A stretch of 25,994 bases of DNA from Rhodobacteraceae bacterium UBA2776 (GTDB taxonomy: Bacteria; Pseudomonadota; Alphaproteobacteria; Rhodobacterales; Rhodobacteraceae). This document shows positions 6,914 to 13,921 of this stretch, in pieces; position 1 is the first letter of the stretch, and the number at the start of each line of letters is the position of its first letter. The stretch is taken from assembly GCA_002352425.1 (NCBI GenBank), contig DEIK01000037.1:9087-35080 (forward strand), read 5' to 3'. Both the position numbers and the translations under genes were made by a program. Under the pieces are notes generated by a model. That model did not search any database. It saw only the letters and a list, made by a program, of their open reading frames with translations, and had not been told where the DNA came from.

Positions 6914-9679
6914 ATGCTTATGGACAACACACAGCGGATCACGGCCGTTTTAGGGCCGACCAATACCGGTAAAACCCATTACGCGATTGAGCGAATGCTG
7001 GCCTATCGCAGTGGCGTTATTGGTCTGCCTTTGCGGCTGTTGGCACGCGAGGTATACGACAAGATCGTTGCGATACGCGGCGCACATGTTGTGGCGCTGG
7101 TCACCGGTGAAGAACGCATCGTGCCGCCGCGCACGCAATATTGGATCTGTACCGTTGAGGCGATGCCCGAGGGGCTGGGGGCCGAGTTTCTGGCCATTGA
7201 CGAAATTCAACTGTGTTCGGACCCCGATCGTGGCCATGTGTTTACGGATCGGTTGCTGAATGCGCGGGGCGGGCTGGAAACCCTGTTCATGGGCGCTGAC
7301 ACTATGCGCAGCGCGATTGCCGAGCTGGTGCCAAAAGCGCAGTTCGTTCGGCGCGAGCGGTTAAGTGAGTTGGTCTACGCAGGCTCAAAGAAGATAAGCA
7401 GGATGCCTGGTCGCAGCGCAATTGTCGGGTTTTCGGTTGATAATGTCTATGCGATTGCCGAGTTGCTGCGCCGCCAAAAGGGTGGGGCGGCGGTGGTGAT
7501 GGGGGCGCTTAGCCCGCGCACCCGCAATGCCCAGGTTGAGTTGTATCAAAACGGTGATGTTGACTATCTGGTGGCCACTGATGCGATTGGCATGGGGTTG
7601 AACCTGGATATCAACCACGTCGCGTTCTCGGCACTCAGCAAGTTTGATGGGCGGCGGATGCGCCATTTGCAGCCGACTGAGCTGGCCCAGATTGCGGGTC
7701 GCGCTGGGCGGTATATGCGTCACGGATCGTTCGGGGTGACGGGTGAGGCGCCTTTGTTGGACGACAATGTGGCAAATGCCATTGTGAACCACAGCTTTGC
7801 CCCTGTGAAAAAGCTGCAATGGCGCAATACACGGCTGGAATTTGGCAATGCGTCACGGCTGATTTCATCGCTCGAATCCCCAACGGATGACGATTGGCTG
7901 ACTCGCGTTCGCGAAGCTGATGATCTGATGGCCTTGAAATCCCTATCATTTCGTGACGAAATCACCGCACATCTGGGCGGGCCGCAGGACGTAAAACGGC
8001 TGTGGGATGTTTGCCGGGTGCCGGATTTCAGGGGTATTAGTCATGCTGAACACGCAGACCTGTTGGAGCAAATATTCGTTTTCTTACAACAGTATAACCG
8101 CATTCCCGATGATTGGTTGGCACGTCAGGTCAAACGGGTGGATCGCACCGACGGCGACATTGACGCGCTGTCCAAGCGGTTGGCGTTTATCCGCACATGG
8201 ACCTATATTGCGCAGCGAAAGGGCTGGGTTGATGATGAAAGCCATTGGCGCGGGACGACTCGCGCTGTAGAAGACCGCCTATCTGATGCTCTGCATGAGC
8301 GACTAACGCAAAGATTTGTTGACCGGCGTACATCCGTTTTGTTGCGCCGGTTGAAGCAGAAGGAGGGCCTTGTGGCCGAAGTAAACGACAAAGGTGAAGT
8401 GACGGTTGAGGGTGAACTCATTGGCCGTCTGCAAGGGTTCCGTTTTACGCAGGACAAAACCGCCAACGCTGACGAGGCAAAAACATTGCGCGCGGCCAGT
8501 GTCGCTGCGCTGGTGCCGCAATTCCATTTGCTGGCGGACCGGTTTTACAACGCGCCCGACACTGAAATTGATTTCACCGAACAAGGTGGGTTGATGTGGG
8601 GTGATGCGGCCGTTGGCAAATTGGTGGTGGGCGATGATGCGCTGAAACCCCAAGCTGTGGCTTTTGTCGATGACGAAGGCGGCGTTGATGTGATGACCAA
8701 GGTGCAGCGCCGTTTGCAGCATTTCATTGATCGCAAGGTCGCCACCTTGTTCGAGCCGCTGCTGGCCCTATCAAAAGACGAGACCCTGACACCCATGGCG
8801 CGCGGTTTCGCGTTTCGGATGGTTGAAGGCTTTGGTGTTGTGCCACGTTCTGCCGTTGCCGCCGAAGTTAAGGATTTAGATCAAGATGCCCGCGCGACAT
8901 TGCGCAAGCACGGCATCCGCTTTGGTCAGTTCACGATCTTTTTGCCAATCCTGCTGAAACCCGCCGCGACACGCCTTCGTTTGGTGCTTTGGTCGCTGTC
9001 CGGCAAACTGGATGAATTCCCCGAAAGCCCACCGGCTGGCTTGGTAACCATTCCAACCGAAAAAGATGCGCCAATGGGCTGGGACACCATGTCCGGCTAC
9101 CGCGCGGCGGGCACACGGGCGATCCGCATTGATATGCTGGAACGCCTGGCTGACATGCTGCGGGTTGAAAACAGCCGCAGCGGGTTTGAAGCCAACCCTG
9201 ACATGTTGTCGATCACTGGCATGACGCTGGAACAATTCGCTGACCTGATGCAGGGCCTTGGCTATAAGGCCGAAAAGGGCGAGCGGGTTAAGGTGAAAGC
9301 TGTGCCGGTTGTTGAGCCAAAAGCCGAGGAACCAAAGGGTGAAGCGCCTGAGGGTGAAGTCCCTGCTGAGCCAGTGGAAGCCGTGGTCCGTGTGGCCGAA
9401 GCCGATGCTGAACCCGCCTCGAAAACCGAAACGCCTGCCGAAGATGCGCCAGAACAAGAGGTGTTCTACACGTTCACTTGGAACAATGTGCGCAAGGGCG
9501 GCGGCGATCGCAAACCGCAAGGCAAGCCACGCGGCAAACCGCAGGGCGGCCCAAAAGGCAAGCGGCCTGCGCAAGATAAGGCCAAAACCTATCAAGCGCG
9601 TCCGGCTAAGAAAGAAAAACCGATTGATCCGGATAATCCCTTTGCTGCGGCCCTGATGGGGCTAAAGAACAAAGGCTGA
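6914..9679 (+). CDS. SUV3-like superfamily 2 RNA helicase
   Basis: A 921-residue ATP-dependent helicase resembling the mitochondrial RNA helicase SUV3. Walker A is GPTNTGKTH (residues 14-22), Walker B is DEIQ in AIDEIQLCSDP, motif III region is FMGADT, and motif VI is QIAGRAGR, followed by the SUV3-type C-terminal helical region. The last 120 residues are a low-complexity tail, first acidic and proline-rich (EPKAEEPKGEAPEGEVP), then lysine-, glycine- and proline-rich. The tail holds a conserved-looking FYTFTWNNVRKG and ends IDPDNPFAAALMGLKNK. SUV3 works with RNA-degrading enzymes in mitochondria; a role in RNA turnover here is inferred. The start could be the ATG at 6914 or the one at 6920. 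A hairpin at 9721-9756 follows the gene. Confidence 0.9.
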   Translation: MLMDNTQRITAVLGPTNTGKTHYAIERMLAYRSGVIGLPLRLLAREVYDKIVAIRGAHVVALVTGEERIVPPRTQYWICTVEAMPEGLGAEFLAIDEIQLCSDPDRGHVFTDRLLNARGGLETLFMGADTMRSAIAELVPKAQFVRRERLSELVYAGSKKISRMPGRSAIVGFSVDNVYAIAELLRRQKGGAAVVMGALSPRTRNAQVELYQNGDVDYLVATDAIGMGLNLDINHVAFSALSKFDGRRMRHLQPTELAQIAGRAGRYMRHGSFGVTGEAPLLDDNVANAIVNHSFAPVKKLQWRNTRLEFGNASRLISSLESPTDDDWLTRVREADDLMALKSLSFRDEITAHLGGPQDVKRLWDVCRVPDFRGISHAEHADLLEQIFVFLQQYNRIPDDWLARQVKRVDRTDGDIDALSKRLAFIRTWTYIAQRKGWVDDESHWRGTTRAVEDRLSDALHERLTQRFVDRRTSVLLRRLKQKEGLVAEVNDKGEVTVEGELIGRLQGFRFTQDKTANADEAKTLRAASVAALVPQFHLLADRFYNAPDTEIDFTEQGGLMWGDAAVGKLVVGDDALKPQAVAFVDDEGGVDVMTKVQRRLQHFIDRKVATLFEPLLALSKDETLTPMARGFAFRMVEGFGVVPRSAVAAEVKDLDQDARATLRKHGIRFGQFTIFLPILLKPAATRLRLVLWSLSGKLDEFPESPPAGLVTIPTEKDAPMGWDTMSGYRAAGTRAIRIDMLERLADMLRVENSRSGFEANPDMLSITGMTLEQFADLMQGLGYKAEKGERVKVKAVPVVEPKAEEPKGEAPEGEVPAEPVEAVVRVAEADAEPASKTETPAEDAPEQEVFYTFTWNNVRKGGGDRKPQGKPRGKPQGGPKGKRPAQDKAKTYQARPAKKEKPIDPDNPFAAALMGLKNKG

Positions 9680-9720
9680 TTTATCAGCGACAACCCCTAC
9701 GGTATTTTCCATTGAATTGA

Positions 9721-9756
9721 ATCAGCATTCCCCCCAAGATTGGGAGGAATGCTGAT
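9721..9756 (+). terminator. Strong hairpin after the helicase gene
   Basis: Two 17-base arms (9721-9737 and 9740-9756) pair with one C-A mismatch around a 2-base turn: ATCAGCATTCC at the outer left, GGAATGCTGAT at the outer right. CTCTTTTG follows, which is a short T-rich tail. It lies 41 bases after the helicase stop and 19 bases before the S4 gene start, so it probably stops or weakens transcription between them. With so short a tail it could also be an RNA 3'-end stabiliser. Confidence 0.65.
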
Positions 9757-9775
9757 GCTCTTTTGATGGATTGAA

Positions 9776-10147
9776 ATGGAAACTGCTGAAAAAGGACGGG
9801 TTGATAAATGGCTGTGGCACGCGCGGTTTTTCAAAACCCGTGGATTGGCGTCAAAACTGGTCAGCGGTGGGCATGTGCGGGTGAATGGCAACCGGATTGC
9901 CAAACCCTCGGTGATGATCGGGGTCGGGGACACGTTGACGTTTCCGCAAGCGCGCCAGATCAAGGTGATCCGCATCAATGCGATTGGGACGCGACGCGGA
10001 CCTGCGCCTGAGGCGCAAGCCCTGTATGCGGATTTAACCCCGCTTGAGGAAAAAGTTCCGAATTCGGCCGAGATTGAACGAAAAGGTCGTCCAACCAAGA
10101 AAGATCGTCGCACTGCGAGACTTTTGCGCGGCTCCTACCTTGATTGA
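9776..10147 (+). CDS. S4-domain RNA-binding protein (Hsp15-like)
   Basis: A 123-residue protein with an S4 RNA-binding domain at residues 8-70 (VDKWLWHARFFKTRGLASKLVSGGHVRVNGNRIAKPSVMIGVGDTL). A basic C-terminal tail (ERKGRPTKKDRRTARLLRG) follows. This order matches E. coli Hsp15 (HslR), which binds stalled 50S subunits carrying nascent chains. No good ribosome site is seen: the ATG at 9776 sits close behind the strong hairpin, so translation may depend on local structure. It lies between the helicase and ferredoxin genes, an order I remember as common in Rhodobacteraceae. Confidence 0.88.
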   Translation: METAEKGRVDKWLWHARFFKTRGLASKLVSGGHVRVNGNRIAKPSVMIGVGDTLTFPQARQIKVIRINAIGTRRGPAPEAQALYADLTPLEEKVPNSAEIERKGRPTKKDRRTARLLRGSYLD

Positions 10148-10199
10148 TTGTGAACAAACGAATAGCAAGACGCAAACCGTGAAACACTAGAGTGCTCAT

Positions 10200-10541
10200 A
10201 TGACCTATATCGTGAATGACAAATGCATCGCCTGCAAATACACCGACTGTGTCGAGGTTTGCCCTGTGGACTGTTTCTACGAGGGTGAAAATATGCTCGT
10301 TATCCATCCGGACGAATGTATTGACTGTGGCGTTTGCGAACCGGAATGCCCTGCCGATGCGATCCGGCCTGACACCGAGCCTGACACGGATAAATGGGTT
10401 GAATTCAACCGGAAATATTCGGAACTTTGGCCTGTGATCATCGAGAAACGTGACCAATTGCCAGAAGCGGAAGAGCGTGACGGCGAAGAGGGCAAGCTGG
10501 AGAAATATTTCTCGGAGAAGCCCGGCGAAGGCAACGAATAA
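10200..10541 (+). CDS. fdxA: 7Fe ferredoxin FdxA
   Basis: A 113-residue ferredoxin with one 3Fe-4S and one 4Fe-4S cluster, by comparison with Azotobacter ferredoxin I. C9, C17 and C50 would hold the 3Fe cluster, and C21, C40, C43 and C46 the 4Fe cluster. The motifs are CIACKYTDCVEVCP and CIDCGVCEPECP. C12 matches the free cysteine of ferredoxin I. The C-terminal extension (VEFNRKYSELWPVI) is also typical, and so is the length. It carries electrons in the cytosol; the partner is unknown. The ATG follows AGAGTGCTCAT, a weak ribosome site. CarD lies about 260 bases downstream. Confidence 0.95.
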   Translation: MTYIVNDKCIACKYTDCVEVCPVDCFYEGENMLVIHPDECIDCGVCEPECPADAIRPDTEPDTDKWVEFNRKYSELWPVIIEKRDQLPEAEERDGEEGKLEKYFSEKPGEGNE

Positions 10542-10651
10542 CGATTCGTTCGCACTCCTGAAACTGGGTGGAATCTGGGCCGGATTTGGCTGGAAATTTA
10601 CGTGTTTCATCCATGAATATAACGGAAACCGGGCCTCCTCGTGGGCCGCAC

Positions 10652-10680
10652 TTTAATTAGGGCAGAATTTCTGCTATATT
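10652..10680 (+). promoter_or_regulatory. Candidate promoter for carD
   Basis: An extended -10 element, TGCTATATT (10672-10680 region, hexamer TATATT at 10675-10680), lies 17 bases after a poor -35 match, TTTAAT (10652-10657). It would give a leader of roughly 120 bases before CarD. Only the -10 is convincing. Confidence 0.35.
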
Positions 10681-10710
10681 ACCCCTTGAGACAGAGACTA
10701 AAATACATTG

Positions 10711-10741
10711 CCACCCTCGGTGCTAAATGCCTGATGGGTGG
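10711..10741 (+). other. Leader hairpin upstream of carD
   Basis: CCACCC (10711-10716) pairs perfectly with GGGTGG (10736-10741) across 19 bases, followed by TTTCTTATC. It would lie in the untranslated leader of carD. It could be a weak terminator or attenuator, or chance pairing. Confidence 0.35.
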
Positions 10742-10804
10742 TTTCTTATCGCCAAAAACTGCTTTTGAAATGCAGCTGTGGCGTCAAGCAAGGAAGTGGC
10801 CTGA

Positions 10805-11323
10805 ATGAGTAAGTCAAAGAAGCTAGATTTTCGTCCTAACGAATTTGTTGTGTATCCGTCCCACGGTGTGGGCAAAGTTGTTTCGGTTGAGGAACAAGAG
10901 GTTGCAGGGTTTAAGCTGGAACTGTACGTGATCTCATTTGAAAAAGATAAAATGAAATTGCAGGTGCCGACCAACAAGGCCATCGAGGTTGGCATGCGCG
11001 CGCTGTCATCGCCTGATGTTGTGGCGCACGCGAACAAGACCCTAAAGGGTAAGGCAAAGGTGAAACGTGCCATGTGGTCGCGCCGTGCGCAGGAGTATGA
11101 GCAAAAGATCAATTCAGGTGATTTGATCGCGATTGCCGAGGTTGTGCGTGATTTGCACCGCACGGATGATCAACGCGAGCAGAGCTATTCGGAGCGTCAA
11201 CTGTATGAGGCTGCGCTTGAGCGGTTGACCCGCGAGTTCGCGGCAGTGGCAGGTGATGGTGAAGACAATGCGCGCCAAGGTATCATTGATATTTTGATGT
11301 CACGAGTTGTGGCAGCTGCATAA
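10805..11323 (+). CDS. carD: CarD/CdnL-family transcription regulator
   Basis: A 172-residue CarD-family protein. The N-terminal RNA-polymerase-interaction domain is plain (FRPNEFVVYPSHGVGKVVSVEEQEVAGFKLELYVISFEKDKMKLQVPTNKA, about residues 8-60). The helical C-terminal DNA-binding part follows (MWSRRAQEYEQKINSGDLIAIAEVVRDLHR). CarD/CdnL binds the polymerase beta subunit and stabilises open promoter complexes, notably at rRNA and growth genes. AAGGAAG lies upstream of the ATG. Two strong hairpins follow the gene at 11332-11385, so the transcript probably ends there. A leader of at least 100 bases with a hairpin precedes it. Confidence 0.95.
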   Translation: MSKSKKLDFRPNEFVVYPSHGVGKVVSVEEQEVAGFKLELYVISFEKDKMKLQVPTNKAIEVGMRALSSPDVVAHANKTLKGKAKVKRAMWSRRAQEYEQKINSGDLIAIAEVVRDLHRTDDQREQSYSERQLYEAALERLTREFAAVAGDGEDNARQGIIDILMSRVVAAA

Positions 11324-11331
11324 TTCGGGTT

Positions 11332-11351
11332 GCGCCGCCTGACGGCGGCGC
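11332..11351 (+). terminator. First hairpin after carD
   Basis: A perfect 8-bp stem, GCGCCGCC and GGCGGCGC, with a TGAC loop, nine bases after the carD stop. No T-run follows directly, but a second hairpin starts three bases later, so the two probably work together. Confidence 0.55.
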
Positions 11352-11354
11352 CCC

Positions 11355-11385
11355 ATGCGCTTTGCCCCTGCGGGCCAAAGCGCAT
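11355..11385 (+). terminator. Second hairpin after carD (bidirectional candidate)
   Basis: ATGCGCTTTG (11355-11364) pairs perfectly with CAAAGCGCAT (11376-11385), and inner GCCC/GGGC pairs extend it. TTACTT follows. It sits between the convergent carD and cobS genes and could serve both strands. Confidence 0.6.
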
Positions 11386-11398
11386 TTACTTGCGGTGC

Positions 11399-11422
11399 AA
11401 GTATTTCAAAGAAAGAAGAAAT
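11399..11422 (+). repeat. Gene-end motif, copy after carD
   Basis: A purine-rich stretch with GTATTT followed by AAAGAAGAAAT. A near-identical stretch lies at 13305-13327 after cobT. Both are on the coding strand of the gene just ended. The role is unknown. Confidence 0.5.
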
Positions 11423-11433
11423 AGAGTGTCTCG

Positions 11434-12192
11434 TTAGGCGACGAGAGCTGTGAGTGTGATCAGAGCCACGATTTCTGTGATTTGCTGTGTGGCGCCCAAG
11501 ATATCTCCGGTTTGACCGCTGATTTTACGCATGGCGATCAAGGCCACTGCGGCACCTGCAAGAGCGGCGGCGATTATGACCGTGAGCCCTGACCATCCAA
11601 GCAAAGCAACTGTGATAAGGGCTGCGATCGCAACAGAGATGGTTGCCGTATTGGTGCCCACGCGCCCGACGCTGGCGGACAAGCCTTCCTCACGTGCGCG
11701 GGGCATCAAGGCCATCGCAACCACCATCGGGGTACGAGAAAGGGTTGCGATTGCGATCAAGGCGACGGTGAGTTGGCCCGCTTGTGCCAAGGCTGCCAGG
11801 GCCACCCAGCGCAACAGCAAGGACAGCACCAAGGCGATCACCCCGTAGGCACCGATATGGCTGTCTTTCATGATCTCAAGGCGGCGCTTCTTGTCCCAAC
11901 CGCCCCACAAGCCATCGACACTGTCGGCCAGACCATCTTCGTGCATGGCACCCGTCATGACCACCAATGAGATCAGCGCAAAGCCCGCCGTTAGACCGTA
12001 TGACAGCCCGATCACTGCGGCTGCATAACTGAATGCTGCCGCGATGGTGCCAAGGATCAGCCCAGTGATTGGGAACGCCCAAGCGCAGGCCGCACCACGC
12101 GCGCCGTCGGAATTGACCGGCAGGCGGCTAAGTAAGCCGAGGGCGGCGGGGATGTCGGCAAGTGTGATCAGCGGGGGGGCGCCTTTTTGCAT
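11434..12192 (-). CDS. cobS: Adenosylcobinamide-GDP ribazoletransferase (cobalamin synthase)
   Basis: Integral membrane enzyme that joins adenosylcobinamide-GDP to alpha-ribazole (or its phosphate), the last assembly step of cobalamin. The family signatures are LGLLSRLPV near residue 17, the conserved acidic stretch GAMHEDGLADSVDGLWGG (about residues 82-99, the metal-binding region), and several alanine/leucine-rich membrane helices to the end. Length (252 residues) is normal. The gene is also called cobV in the aerobic-pathway naming. An AAAAAGG ribosome site precedes the ATG. It is divergent from cobT with only 80 bases between, so the two probably share a control region; I see no room there for a full cobalamin riboswitch. 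Confidence 0.95.
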   Translation of the reverse strand: MQKGAPPLITLADIPAALGLLSRLPVNSDGARGAACAWAFPITGLILGTIAAAFSYAAAVIGLSYGLTAGFALISLVVMTGAMHEDGLADSVDGLWGGWDKKRRLEIMKDSHIGAYGVIALVLSLLLRWVALAALAQAGQLTVALIAIATLSRTPMVVAMALMPRAREEGLSASVGRVGTNTATISVAIAALITVALLGWSGLTVIIAAALAGAAVALIAMRKISGQTGDILGATQQITEIVALITLTALVA

Positions 12193-12272
12193 TAATTTGG
12201 CCTTTTTATTGTAACTTGTACATCGCGTCCGTTAAACCAATAAGGCAATGAAAGATCAACGAAGGACCTGTT

Positions 12273-13283
12273 ATGAGCTTCGCCACACTAACCGAATTCC
12301 GCGCCATTTTAAATGACATGCCAGCCACCAATGAGGGAACACGTGCAGAGGCCGAGGCGCGCAATGGCCAGTTGACCAAACCGCCCGGCGCGCTGGGGCG
12401 GTTAGAAGATTTGGCGATTTGGTATGCGGGATGGCGTGAGGATGCCAAACCGACATTAACCGCGCCGCAGATTATTGTCTTTGCGGGCAACCACGGAGTC
12501 TGTGCGCAGGGCGTTTCGGCGTTTCCGCCTGAGGTGACCGAACAAATGGTGATGAATTTTCAACATGGTGGTGCTGCGATCAACCAATTGGCAAAAACGT
12601 TTGGCGCGACGATGAATGTGCATGCGTTGGACTTAGATACGCCAACGGCGGATTTCACAACAACGGCGGCCATGTCCGAGGACGAGGTCGTGGCAGCGTT
12701 GCTGGTGGGGTGGAATGCGGTTGATACGCAGGCGGACCTATTGGTGACGGGCGAAATGGGCATCGGCAATACGACTTCGGCTGCGGTGATCGCGGCGGCG
12801 TTGTTTGGTGGTGCGGCAGGTGATTGGACGGGACGCGGCACCGGTGTGGATGATGCAGGGCTGGCGATCAAGACCCGTGTGGTGGCTGATGGATTGGCGC
12901 GCCATAAAGATGTGCTGAATGACCCGCTGCAGGTGTTGCGGTGTTTGGGCGGACGGGAGCTGGCGGCAATGGCCGGCGCGATTGCGCGGGCGCGGGCGTT
13001 GCGGATTCCGGTGATTTTGGATGGGTTTATCTGCTCGGCAGCGGCATCGGTGCTGGAAATGACCGCCGCCGGGGCGCTAGACCACGCCATTGCTGGCCAT
13101 GTTTCTGCGGAAGGTGCGCATGCCAAGGTGTTGAAGAAAATTGGCAAAGAACCACTGCTGTCGCTTGGGATGCGGTTGGGCGAAGGCACGGGAGGGGCGC
13201 TGGCGATTGGTGTTCTGAAAGGGGCGATAGCGTGCCATTCGGGGATGTCGACGTTTGCCGAGGCCGGTGTTTCTGATGGCTAG
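12273..13283 (+). CDS. cobT: Nicotinate-nucleotide--dimethylbenzimidazole phosphoribosyltransferase
   Basis: Makes alpha-ribazole 5'-phosphate from dimethylbenzimidazole and nicotinate mononucleotide, supplying the lower ligand to CobS. Length is 336 residues. Family motifs seen are KPPGALGRLEDLA (about 35-47), FAGNHGVCAQGVSAFP, the glycine-rich GEMGIGNTTSAAVI, and near the end RLGEGTGGALA, where E304 corresponds to the catalytic glutamate. An AAGGACC ribosome site precedes the ATG. The gene is also called cobU in some naming systems. It is divergent from cobS, so both genes of the nucleotide-loop assembly lie side by side. Confidence 0.96.
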   Translation: MSFATLTEFRAILNDMPATNEGTRAEAEARNGQLTKPPGALGRLEDLAIWYAGWREDAKPTLTAPQIIVFAGNHGVCAQGVSAFPPEVTEQMVMNFQHGGAAINQLAKTFGATMNVHALDLDTPTADFTTTAAMSEDEVVAALLVGWNAVDTQADLLVTGEMGIGNTTSAAVIAAALFGGAAGDWTGRGTGVDDAGLAIKTRVVADGLARHKDVLNDPLQVLRCLGGRELAAMAGAIARARALRIPVILDGFICSAAASVLEMTAAGALDHAIAGHVSAEGAHAKVLKKIGKEPLLSLGMRLGEGTGGALAIGVLKGAIACHSGMSTFAEAGVSDG

Positions 13284-13304
13284 GCTGACGGTGCCACGCA
13301 CGGC

Positions 13305-13327
13305 AGGTATTTAGGATAAGAAGAAAT
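13305..13327 (+). repeat. Gene-end motif, copy after cobT
   Basis: AGGTATTT followed by AAGAAGAAAT, matching the stretch at 11399-11422 with one gap and a few changes. It lies 21 bases after the cobT stop and touches the stop codon of the convergent regulator gene. Confidence 0.5.
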
Positions 13328-13785
13328 TAGGTCGGCAGCGGGGCGTCAGCCTTAAGCTCGTTCATCACGATTTGGCTTTGGACGCGGGCGACAGCCGGAT
13401 GGGGCAGCAGGACCTCTTGAATGAAAATGTTCAGAGCGGCCAAATCCTCGCAATAGACGTGCAAAAGGTAATCAGCTTCGCCCGTTAGGGTCCAGGCGCT
13501 GATAACTTCGGGACGGCGGGTGATCAGGCTGGCAAAAGCGTTGGCGGCCTTGTTGTCATGGGCCGCCATTTGGACCTGAACGAAGCCCTGCACCGTTAGC
13601 CCAAGCCGTTTGGCATCGAGCTTTGCACCGTAACTGCTGATATACCCCTCGGCCTCGAGCCGTTGCCGGCGGCGTCCGATTTGGGAAGGCGACAGGGCCA
13701 GCATATCGCCAAGTTCAGCGGCGGTCAGATGGGCGTCTTTTTGCAGTTCCGCCAACAGGCGGGCGTCGATGATGTCTAGCTTCAT
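13327..13785 (-). CDS. Lrp/AsnC-family transcription regulator
   Basis: A 152-residue regulator. An N-terminal helix-turn-helix (LDIIDARLLAELQKDAHLTAAELGDMLALSPSQIGRRRQRLEAEGYI, residues 3-50) is followed by a RAM/AsnC ligand domain (VQGFVQVQMAAHD to the end). Such proteins form dimers or octamers and sense amino acids. I chose the ATG at 13785; an in-frame ATG at 13803 is possible but would put the left arm of the inverted repeat inside the gene. It is divergent from hppD, and the operator-like repeat at 13796-13830 is between them. It probably controls hppD and itself in response to an aromatic amino acid; the ligand is inferred from the neighbour only. Confidence 0.92.
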   Translation of the reverse strand: MKLDIIDARLLAELQKDAHLTAAELGDMLALSPSQIGRRRQRLEAEGYISSYGAKLDAKRLGLTVQGFVQVQMAAHDNKAANAFASLITRRPEVISAWTLTGEADYLLHVYCEDLAALNIFIQEVLLPHPAVARVQSQIVMNELKADAPLPT

Positions 13786-13795
13786 GCGTGTTTCT

Positions 13796-13830
13796 CGCGT
13801 CATATGTTGTATGTACGAGGTTATGACGCG
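13796..13830. promoter_or_regulatory. Candidate operator between the Lrp-family gene and hppD
   Basis: A perfect 9-bp inverted repeat, CGCGTCATA (13796-13804) and TATGACGCG (13822-13830), with centres 26 bp apart. A third copy of the right half-site, ATGACGCG, lies at 13866-13873, 43 bp further toward hppD. Paired and phased sites are the usual pattern for Lrp-family binding. The left arm begins 11 bases upstream of the regulator's ATG, so binding there would also block the regulator gene. Confidence 0.6.
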
Positions 13831-13921
13831 TAAATTAGAGGAAAGTCTAGGAAATACGCGCAAAAATGACGCGGCTGTGTTGATACGCTTGCACGGAGGC
13901 ACGCGCACAGGAGTATGCAAC

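Noticed and set aside
8876..9595. 239-codon minus-strand open frame
   Set aside because: Antisense to the helicase C-terminal part; composition is that of a shadow frame, with no domain.
10622..10655. Terminator between fdxA and carD (GGCC stem)
   Set aside because: Only four base pairs can form and the following T-run is short and interrupted.
12193..12272. Cobalamin riboswitch between cobS and cobT
   Set aside because: The gap is 80 bases and lacks the B12-box; a full cobalamin riboswitch needs far more room.
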